Positions 1 through 11,085 of a stretch of DNA of 64,000 bases are shown piece after piece. Every line of letters begins with the position of its first letter. The stretch's first letter is position 1. Made by a program: the position numbers and the translations under genes. The notes beneath the pieces were generated by a model. It ran no database searches. It had not been told where the DNA came from and worked only from the letters and a program-made list of their open reading frames with translations. The stretch comes from Monoplex corrugatus (taxonomy: Eukaryota > Mollusca > Gastropoda > Littorinimorpha > Ranellidae): positions 32,037,335 to 32,101,334 of the forward strand of contig CM060312.1 of the NCBI GenBank assembly GCA_030674185.1. Reading direction: 5' to 3'.

Positions 1-294
1 TTGAAACTGATGACAAGTAGATTACCTCCCTTGCGTCATATCATTCAAACACCACCACCACCACCACCACCACCACCCCAAAAAAGTGTAATTCCTTTGT
101 CGCAACAAGTCTCAGAATACCTGTGTGGTTCCAGCATTTCAAGATTTTATTTACACACACCCAGTTGTTTAGAAAGATTCCAAGATATTTCTTTGACACA
201 TTTCTCGAATATGTCTTCATCACAGGTGTTCGGCTGCACCTTACCTTTTGTTACCTATTTTTAGCTAAGGAACGGCAGGTAATTCTGATAGGCT

Positions 295-360
295 TCAAAA
301 TGGCGTACGTTGCTGTCTGCAAAGCGTCACTGGGATGAACACCAAAAGATCACTAGAAAC
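295..360 (+). promoter_or_regulatory. 5' untranslated exon end with donor site
   Basis: A canonical donor GTAAGT begins at 361 directly after CTAGAAAC. A 12-codon open frame, MAYVAVCKASLG, starts at 300 and ends just before it. This fits a non-coding first exon of the membrane-protein gene whose second exon starts at 2075, with a short upstream ORF. The true transcription start is not visible; it lies at or left of about 250. Confidence 0.4.
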
Positions 361-361
361 G

Positions 362-2074
362 TAAGTTTTGATGTCATTCCCTTCGATAGTTTTTGTGTTT
401 ATGTGAGTGTTTGTTGCTAGACTCAGAATAACTTACAAGTGTCAAGCCTGTGTTTTATTGTTTTGCACGCTCGAACGTGCCGTCATGAAGTTGAACTGTT
501 CCTAAAAAAAAAAAATCCGGAAATGCTCTCTTTTGTTAGATTCTGATCATTCTCGTGTGTCTGTCTGATGCACACGCTGTGTATACCATAGTGCAGATCG
601 TCAGTTATGGATCATTCTGCATGTAGGCCTACTGTAAATTTGTGTGTGTGTGCGTGTGTGTTGTTCAACTTGTTGTTGATGTTGTTACTGCTTGCATTGT
701 TTTTCATATAATCAGGGGACCAACATCATGCATGTGCCCTTATAATGTATAGGGCCATATATACACATGTCCTTTGAAGTTCCAAAACATCTATCAGTAA
801 GAAATATGACAATTGATTCGATTAGGCCAAGATAATACACATGTATGCATTCACACACACACACACAAAGCACATTGGCACACACACACACACACACACA
901 CACAACACATAGTCACAACACACACACACACACACACACACCACTTCCCACAATTTCATTCCACATTGTGAGTCGAATGTGCAAAAGTTGCTGATTCTCA
1001 ACTTGAAGAAAGTAAAATTATCAAAACATTGATTATGCACAATCTGTCTGTCTCTCTGGTTTTGTTGTTGTTGTTTGTTTTTGTTTTGTTTTGTTTTTGT
1101 TTTTATGGGAGGATTGTTTGTGTTTACTTGTTTGTTTTTTGTTCGTTCATGTTTGGTTTTGGTTTTAATTCCTCCTGTTTAATTGAGGCAGCATCTCAGA
1201 AATGACACTCTAAGTACACTTCCACAGTCGTTAATGCTGCCATTTAATGTTTTTCAGACTTAAAATATTCAATTTTGTCATTGTCATGAATTTTCCCACC
1301 CCTCTACAGTCTACCACCTGTTTCTAATTTCATGTTATGATCTGTTGTTATTTTTGATGAACTACAGACCCTAAACTCTGTGTGAAGCACATCACATAGT
1401 GCTGGGAAAAGTGCTTCTTTTGTGTTAACTCTGGTTACTGGAGATTTCAACTCCCCACATCCTCTTCATTTGTTAACTGCCATAGAGTGTCTACTTATTA
1501 TATTCAGGCCACGTCTGGTGATGAGTAGTAGCCATTTTTTCCAGTTCCTGCCAGCATGTTAAGGTGCAGGACCCAACACGGATCCACGCTGAAGGGACCT
1601 CAGTAGATGAATGCCATTCTTGGTCTGATGTAGATGACTATGTAGACATTTCCTTTTTATTACATGGTACCATGCTTTGTTAGAAGGTGCCTCCTTGGTA
1701 GCTTTTACTTCAGGTCAAACTCCCACATGTCTATGACAATTAAATTTTATAAATAAATTAATAAATGAATTAGTTTTTAAAACAGGAAATAAAGGGAGAG
1801 AAGATATGCACCATTCTCATAGCACTGGCCTTAAGAAAAGTTTAGATCTCTACCACCTCACTTCCCAATGACATCAGGGTTAGGGGAGAACCTTTACTGT
1901 TTCTGTGTTGTTATCACTTCAGTTGTCTTAGTATGTGTTATTGTTTTAATAAAAATGACAGAGAGATTGTGTGCTGTTCCACCCTGCTTCATTTAAAACT
2001 GTGTGAGGTATTCCTAGTAAATGTCTTCAGCATCTTTTACCTGTTTGTTTTTTTCTGCATGTTTTTTTCTGCAG
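362..2074 (+). other. First intron of membrane-protein gene
   Basis: Non-coding. It holds a (CA)n microsatellite in three blocks at 852-942 and T/G-rich poly-pyrimidine sequence at 1060-1170. No RNA gene or conserved exon is visible. Confidence 0.4.
852..942. repeat. (CA)n microsatellite
   Basis: Three interrupted blocks of CA dinucleotides, seen directly. Open frames across it are artefacts of the repeat. Confidence 0.9.
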
Positions 2075-2329
2075 GTTATCTTGCAAAACTGGGAGGTAAT
2101 GACACCAAAACAGACTCCCTGAAAATGGCAGGCATCTGAATGACATCAGTGACAGACTGATACACTGTTCTTCGTCCTTGCCTGCTGCTGACTGCTGCAA
2201 ACAGAACAGAGCGTTACAACATGGGGACTCCATGGTGGCAGACAAGGAGTTGTTCTACATTCACAATGAGGGGACTTGTTTTTCTTCTCTGCTTTTCTTC
2301 CACTGTGGCACAGTTTGCCGGCTCGACAT
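2075..2329 (+). CDS. Membrane-protein gene, exon with start codon and signal peptide
   Basis: The acceptor is a long T-rich tract ending CTGCAG at 2074; the donor is GTAAGAATG at 2330. Coding starts at ATG 2221, or at the in-frame second ATG at 2266, which gives the more typical signal peptide [16 protein letters not shown]. Codon phase at the donor is 1 and matches the next exon exactly (T plus AC). Short upstream ATGs with quick stops lie at about 2100-2160, so translation may be damped by uORFs. Bases 2075-2220 are 5'UTR. Confidence 0.7.
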
Positions 2330-5300
2330 GTAAGAATGAGAATAATGATTTACCACATTTCATGTTTAAATTTTGCAATGTTTCCTGGGGGCGTTTGTGA
2401 AAATTAGAATGAATAGATCAGAATGCTGGGCTTGGAAGGCTGCTGTGGCAGTGATCTTTATAGGGCTGTTGCCATGGTAGTAATCTTTATAGGGCTGTTG
2501 CCATGGCAGTAATCTTTATAGGGCTGTTGCCATGGCAGTAATCTTTATAGGGCTGATAGTTTTGTTGGTTAATTGGCAGATTGGTTGATCAGTTGGATGT
2601 TTTGTGGGTTTCCCTTTTTATTTAAGGTACAGCTGTAGCATCACTCTACCAACTAGGAAGACGGTGTCTGCAACAGCTAAGCAGGCAACAAGCATTGCAC
2701 AGGCCACAGTAACGTTTGTACCATGCCGAACGTCTGCTATGCAACAGAAAACGGTTTGGCAGAAACAGAACCTAAGGTTTCCCATACATCCTGTGGAAGA
2801 ACATGTGCTTCCAGAATGATGAGTCTTCTATTCCACATGAAGACCCATACCATTATTAAGAGATGAAGCCTTTTCAGTACCTCTTTTCTTCAGTGTCAGC
2901 CTTGCTGTCATCACAGCCTATGACTGTAGACCAGTTCTGGGTTTGAGACTGGTTTTTCCCCATAGGCTTCCATTTTTAGTGAGTTGAAAATACAGCTTAC
3001 AAAAATGTATATTATCAGTTCTCAGCAAATGTGGTGAAGTACCTTTATACTTATTTAATGCATGGCAAGGAATATTATTCACATGTTGCACAGTTCAGAG
3101 CACATGCTAGACTTTATACATGCTTTCTCTCTGACATCTTGTGCTGTTGTCATTCACATGTATTAACTGTTCCCTCCCTCACATCGGCATAAGAAGGAAG
3201 CTGGGGCAGAAGATGCTGCAGATGAAAAGTCCTCTTTTACTGAGAGCGGAGTTGATATACATAAAATAATGTTTCATGTCTGGTGGACTGATGGTTAGTC
3301 GATTGGTTAATTGGTTAATTTTTATAATTTTTTCATGTAAGTGTTTGGTCGATTGATTATTTTGTATAAGCTTTTCAGATAATTCATTTCCTCAGTTGGT
3401 AAGAGTTTCATATTGTTTAGGAAGGGGATTATAGGTATGTTTATTTGTTTGGTTGATTTGTTGTTGTTGTTTTATGTTTGTTTGTTTGCTTCTTCTTGTT
3501 GTTGTTTTGGGAGGGTGGGGGGGGGTGGCGCTGTGTAAACAGTCATGGACTCTAGATCTGACATCTCTAGATTTGATGAATTCAGTCACAGCATGCAGCT
3601 TAACACATTCCGTACTGCATCACGAGATCCTTGTGACTCAGCTTTCTATCTCCGTGGTCCGCGTCACGAGGATTTCGTGCCCTGAACCATAGTTTCAGTT
3701 TCGAGTATATAAATAGAAAATGACCGCATTGCTGACGTGAATCCTTTTCCAGCAAAGGAAATATACTCTTGTCATTTCCTTTCTGCGTTTACACGACGTT
3801 TGAAGCGGCAAAAAATACCTTGTTTTCTGACAATACCCCTCTGGCCTTTCTCTCTCCTAACATTACTTGGTCAATAGTTAGTACAGTGACCTATTTTCTT
3901 GGTAGGAAAAGGGTTAAAAACAGGCCTTTTTGCTGCCCATCTTAATGATCCAGTGATTCTGGTGGTGTCAACGTAGTGTTTCATTGGCCATATTCTCTAT
4001 TCTACTACTTCCTCCCACTTTCCCTATTTTAAGACTTTGCCGGTGCATGGCGTTTTGGACAGACTGAAGGAATCTGTCAGATAATTACTGGCAGATCTGG
4101 ATAGAGAACATACACAATTGTCCCAATGCAATTAATCCACGCTCAGTACTCCATACAACAAATGAATAATTTTATAGACTAGATAAATCAGCATAAAAAA
4201 GATAAACTTCCATCGTTACAATTGTGAAAGAGAATGCTTCAGAAAAGGAAAGGAATAAGAGAGAATAAAGCAAAGATAAAGGAAGAGAGAAAAACTATCA
4301 TAAAAAGCATAATACTTTAATAGGCTTTGTAAAAAGTACCAGGCCAGTTTGAAAAGAAATCATTTGTACATTCAAAAATTTCCAGAAAAGATCAGTATGA
4401 CATCTTGAAATAGCAGCATGTTTTCTACAACTTCAAGTGGTAGTTATTGTAGCATTCCCATTTTTCAGCTGGGTGTATGCATATCCAAAACAAGTGTGAT
4501 TGCCCGCGTTCAAGCAAACAGGAACCAGAAAAAACATAAAAGAAGAATACGAACGCGTATTTAATACAACAGGACAAGACAGTGCAAATTTTCGGCCAAC
4601 TGGCCTTTGTCAAGCATAAGATTACAAACAAACAAACACTAGATACAAAAATTATGAGAAAAAGATTGAAACTTCCCTGCTGCTTTTTCTCATAATTTTT
4701 GTATCTGGTGTTTGTTTGTTTGTAATCTTACGCTTGACAAAGGCCAGTTGGCCGAAAATTTGCGCCTGTCTTGTCCTGTTGTATTAAATACGTGTTCATA
4801 TTCTTCTTTCGTGTTTTTCTGGTTTCTGGGTGTATGCATGTTGTTTTGGCCCACATTGTGCAGCTGTATGTTGCTGCACAGTCTGCATATCTGCATACTC
4901 CATCTTTGGTGGGTATGCATGCTGTTTTTGTTTGTTTGTTTGTTTGTTTGTTTGTTTTTGGTTTCCATAAGTTACCAGACACTGATGTGACTTGCAGGAT
5001 GCTTAGCACGCATATCTAATGTTCAGCATGTGTATACAGATGAAAGGAATTTAGCCACAAACAGTTCTGTATGCATGTCTATTTGGAAATTGAAAAAATC
5101 TCCACCCTTTATCCTTCAGGTAGAGTTTTCCAAATGGGATTAAACCTTGACCTTCCAGTTGGAAGTTTGATGTTTATCCAGTTGGAAGTTTGATGTTTAT
5201 CCAGTTGGAAGTCAGATGTTTATCTACTTGACTACTGCAACTATCAGTTCAGTATATCTGTAGCTACATGCATACAGTGAAGTAGAGTATGTTTTTTTGT

Positions 5301-6841
5301 TGTTGTTCTTGTTGCTGCTGCTTACATTTGATGTCATTGTAAAATATTTGCAGACTTTATGGATTCAACCACGGACTGCTACAAATCGGGCTATATGTTG
5401 ATCAGAAGTGATGGTGTGGTCAATGTTTATAGCCACAAAACAGGCAGCGCCTCTTCTACTATAAATGAGTGCACCCTTCGCTTCCGACCTGAAGACACGA
5501 GGAACATCATTGACGTTGAGTTCACTCGATTCACCATTTCTGATCGTGATGTTACTCTGTATGTGAATCTTGATGGAGGGGGAGTGAGTATTTGAAGTAT
5601 TCTTAGTTATGTTTCAATTTGTATTCAGTTATGTTTTTTAAACCCCCTAAATTGGATGGATTGGCCAACACCAGGGGCATCACGTTAGATTACGTATGTA
5701 AATGCAGTGATATGTGTACTTAATTTTCTTCTTTTTGTTTTTCCTTCTTTTTTTTCCCCCCCTCCCTCTGTTGAAGTATTGTGTATGTTTTGAAATGGTT
5801 ATAGCCCTGATAAAGCTCTACACAGTCAGATGGGCTTTAAACCAAAATAACAGTAACAATAACTTGATTACTGCTGTCATCGTCATCCTTCTAATCATAC
5901 TGCATGAGTTCCAGTCTGGTACAGTACAAAGATGTTTGCAACCTCCAGTCCATCCAGGTTTCAATGGGTACTCAAGTCTTTTACAAGGTTAGGAAAGCCA
6001 AAGCAAGGAGGGAGAGGAGACAGGCACTTCCTCAACCCTTTGACTCCTGCGCCCTGTCTGCCAGCATTCTGCATTATCAACCATGCTAGCAAAGCAAAAA
6101 CTTAACCCTTTGACTCCCGCACCTTGTCCGCCAGATCCTGCATTGTCAACCATAATAGCAAAGCAGAAACTTAACCCTTTCACTCTCACACCTGTCCACC
6201 AGCATCCTACATTGTCACCATGCTAGCAAAGCAAAAACCTAACCCTTTGACTCTCTTATAGATAGACGGCAGATGCACGTTGGAAATAGCCGGCAGAATC
6301 AGCCATGCCAAAACAGCATTCAAGAAGATGACAGGCATTCTTACCAACAAGTGCCTGTCAGTTAGCATCAGGAGGAGAGTTCTTGAGTGTTATATAGAAC
6401 CAATACTGTTGTACGGATGTGAGACGTGGACGGTCAACAAGCACAGCCAGAGTGATATTGAAACAGCCGAGATGTGGTTTCTAAGATGAATGTTGAGAGT
6501 TCTATGGACAGCAAAGAAAACAAACGAGACAGTCTTGATGGAGGCAGACACAAGTAGATCACTCATAAGGAAGATTAGGAAAAGACAGGCAACATTTATT
6601 GGCCATTTTATGAGGAGAGGGGATTTGGAGCACCTGGTCACAGCGGGAAAGCTGGAGGGAAAGAGAGCACTGGGTGGACCCAGGGAGAGAATGCTGGGCA
6701 GACTTGCAGAGTGCTGGGGACGAGGAGGGTGGGGGAGGTGCTAGGGGCAACGAGAGATAGAGACAGATGGAAGTCAGAGACATATGGAAATCCATGATCG
6801 CTAACGCCATGCGGCAAGGCACCTGATGATGAGATGATGAC

Positions 6842-6918
<77 letters not shown>

Positions 6919-6979
6919 GGATGGATGGATGGATGGATGGATAGATAGATACATAGATAGATACATAGATAGATACTTA

Positions 6980-7014
<35 letters not shown>

Positions 7015-10000
7015 TAAATAGATAGATAGATAGTTGCATAGAGTGTGTGTTTGTTTGTTTGTGTGTGTGTGTCTAACTGTAATATGTGTCATGACAGACG
7101 TACACCCTGACAGCAGGCAGCCAGCAGCCTAATCAGATGGCATCAGATGGTGGAATGGTCACCATTACATTGAGACGTCTCTCCAATAAAGAACGGGCCT
7201 ATTCCTTTGCCATCACCGTTCGTGTATATAAAAGTGAGATTTTACGCTACACTGCAGTACAGAAGATGTCTCTAATTGCTGGTTGTGATTCTTTTGTCCT
7301 GTAACCTTTTGGGGACTCAGTTTGTCTGGAATACTCGGGTGGGGTTCTGTTTGTTTGGGGTTTTGGTTTATTTGTAGAAGGGGTGTACGTGCTTTGATTT
7401 TTTTTCTTCTTTGTGTTCCATTTCTAGGTCATTTTAGTGACTTTGATCCCATGCCACCCAACAGTCCAATTTTGAACAAAATTTATAGACAATTGAGGTT
7501 TTCAAATAGAGCGAACGAAAATCAACATCCAAATCAAAGCAGTGCACTTGTTTACATGTGTTACATTTCAAAAAGAAGAAACTCAATGTGAAAGTATGAA
7601 TTCCGATAAAAGAAGGTGACGTCAAAATGTGTCTGTAGATTCAGCTCTCTCTGCTGTTCGCTCTTGAAGATTAATTTGTGATTCGCTCGATAATGAATCG
7701 AGAATATTTGTTTTGGTTTATGTTAACACTGACAATATATGTTTAAGTTTGATTTCATTGTATGGAAATGTGTAGAATGCTTCGGAACAATCTAGAAATG
7801 ACAAAAAAATGTAGAATACCTTAGATCTTTCGAGAAGGTTCCGGAAATTGTAAACAAATTTAATATGTACAGTGATTGGCTGAACTACAGAATATTCTAG
7901 AAGGGAAGGCTCGAGAATGTGACTATAATTGGCTGAAAATCTATGGAAATGCCGAGAATATTCGGGAACTTTCCATGATGTTATAAAAAAAGCGTGACTG
8001 TGGGTCGCGAGAGCGAGAGTGATAGAAGAGTTGAAGTGTAAGTCTGCTGTCAGAGATAGAGAAGTTGCTGTCGATTCGTGGGGTTGCTGTGTGTGTAGAT
8101 TTGAGGGCTGAAGAAGAATAATTCTGCAAACTAGGAGTGGTGCATCGGATGTATGAAGTTTTTACCCAGTTCCTGTTATATTTTCTACATTCTTCAATAA
8201 AGGATTATTTTCGTTTAACCTGGACTGGAGTATTTTGTCTCTGAGAAGAATGATCAACTGCTAGATCTTCATGAACCTGCATAAACTGCAAGACACTGCC
8301 AGTCACTTACATCTTTACGTTGTGACAACATGAAAATATAACTATCGTACTTGACAGAATCCTGCATAGAGCAAATAAAAATAACATTCGAATCGGTCAT
8401 TTGCATCAAAACCTAACCATCATTCTGGACAAGAGTCTTTGCTTTCTGACGTTTCTTAACTCTTATTAGGTCGATATTGTGAACTGGATTTTGTTTGTTT
8501 ATTGTGTTTTTGGGGTTTGTGCTTATGTGCTTTTTGTTCTGTTTTGTTTTGTTTTGTTTTAATGTATGTTTATTTGTTTGCATTGGAGGGAAGAGGTGTG
8601 TTGTTTTTGATTTTATAGAAATGTGTACACAAAGATAATGAAGTAAAACTGTTGGAACCAACATTGGAATGCTTTTCCATGAGAAATAACTGCAAATAGA
8701 ACTTGATAGTTGATTTCAGAATTTTCTTTGTTTTTGTTTTGGGGGAGGCCTTTTCTGTTGTAGTTGTTGTTGTTGTTGTTTTTGTATGGTGTGTGTGTGT
8801 CTCAGTTTGTTTTCAGGATTTTGTTTTTGTTTGGGGGGGGGGGGGTTGTTTGGGGGGGGGGGATGTAGGGGGGGAGAAGTGTATTGTTTTTGTTCACAAA
8901 AAGATAAGTTATGTGGCTGGAACCAGTGTTGGAATGCTTTTCCTTGAGAAGTATGTGCAAGCAAGACTCAGTGATTCATTTCAACATTTTCTTTTTATAC
9001 GTAACTTGATGATTGATTTCAACATTAACTATTTTATGTGTTTCATATTGGCAAGTTCTTGTTTACATCATTGATTTTTTTTTTTTATGTTTTTGTTCCC
9101 CATTTTGAATCAAGAGATATCCACATGACTGATAGCTGTCATTCTTACTGTTTCAGAGGATGATGGATCACCAACTTCTGAAGATAGCCGTGGGCCTGTG
9201 GGTCTTATTGCTGGCCTCATTGTTGGCATCATCGTTTTCCTCGTATTCATCGCAATTATTGGAGTGTGTTGTTACCGCAGAAAGAAAGAACAATACTTGG
9301 CTCGGGCACATGGCCGTCACTACAAGGACGAACTTGCTGAGGATGCTGTCTCTCCATCCGACACCTATGGTTTGGACAACAATGCGCAGCGGGGAATGTT
9401 TCCACCACACCGAGATCAGGATACTTACGATGATGAAAACAACTCACCACGGTTGAAACAGAAACTTTTAATTTCACCGATGAATGATTTTGATTATAGA
9501 GACTATTCAGAATCTGAATCTGATTCTAAAGCTCCATATGTCACGAGGAACTTTGACAGGAATGATTTTGACAGAGATGCTTACATCATTAGGAATTATG
9601 ACAGGAGTCCCGCAAAAACAACTTCTGTGAAATATGAAGATGAAGACTCTCGAAGAGAACTACAGAGGGATTACAGCCAGGAGAGGTTTGGACAGAGAGA
9701 GAACAATGGCAGAGGAGAAAACTCTGATCGGAAACAGAACCAGTCTTCAAGATCTCCAAATCTGAGCACACGGTACTCAGATCCTCGATTCAGACCTCAA
9801 GAAGAATTACCCAGAAAAAGCGAAAGGATGAGAGGAGACTACAGTGATGCTGACAGTGATTCTGATGCTCCCAACAACAGAGTTAACACCAGCTTCAGTC
9901 CGAACTCTCAGCCACCTCAGAAAGCCTTCCCCAAACCTCGCTCTCTCCCAGTCATGTCCAACTCTCCCAAAGCCTCCCCACGCTCAGAAAATAATTCAAG

Positions 10001-10989
10001 AAATGTGCAACCTCATTCTCAGTCTTTCTCATCATCGGAAACAGAAGAAAGCACAGGAGAGAAAAGTGGAATTGACATGTATATTGGAGAAGAAACCTCC
10101 CCCATAGCAGCTCCTCAAGAAAAACCAGACACTCGACACACTTTGCGACCAGATCGTACCAAAGCCAAAAGGACCCCAGAGAAAAAGAAATCTTCTCCTG
10201 ATCCTTTGAGACAAGAGTCAGTAAATTCAACAGACTCAAAGCCTCCAAAACCAGGCAAAGACAAGTCCAAACCCAGCAAGTCCAAGAAGTCTGATGGAAA
10301 AACTGAATCAAAGCAGGATGCCCCAGAATATGAAGGCAGATTCAAGAAAGCAGAAAGTGCAAAAAAGAGCAAGTCCAAGACTCCACGCATTGGTCGATCT
10401 CGTAGTGCAGGCAATACCTTCGATGATACAGAGTCTATAGGACGAGGGAGCGTGTCCAGTGCTGGTGGTTACCGTGCTGTACCTTCTGTGACTGCTGATG
10501 ATTATGAGGACAGTGACATGGAAAGTAATTATAACCGTGAGTATAAAAACTATGTTCTTACTTGAACTCTTTCAAGACACATTTTCTATTTTGCTGTAGG
10601 CAGGCACAGGCAGAAGGGGATTCCAGTTCATATTCAGATGTTGCTTTGAGATCAGAATTTAAATCTGGAAATGGTTACAAGATGATGCCATTGAAGAAGG
10701 ATAGGCCTAATTACTTTGGAAGGCCTGTGCACACTAGCTTTTGGCTCTTGATACTATAACAGAATCTTCAGATAACTGTCATCCCTAAGCTGGTATCTGT
10801 TCATTGTTATTGTTGTTGACTTGGTTATTATCATTGTTTGACAGGATGGTCATTGTTATCATAGTTATTATAAACTGTTATAACCTGATCATGGGAAACA
10901 AATGCATACTTTAAGTTGTTTAAGGGTACACATTTGTCTCCCTTGTATCATTTATATACACACACACATGCACCCCATGCATGCACACA

Positions 10990-11085
<96 letters not shown>

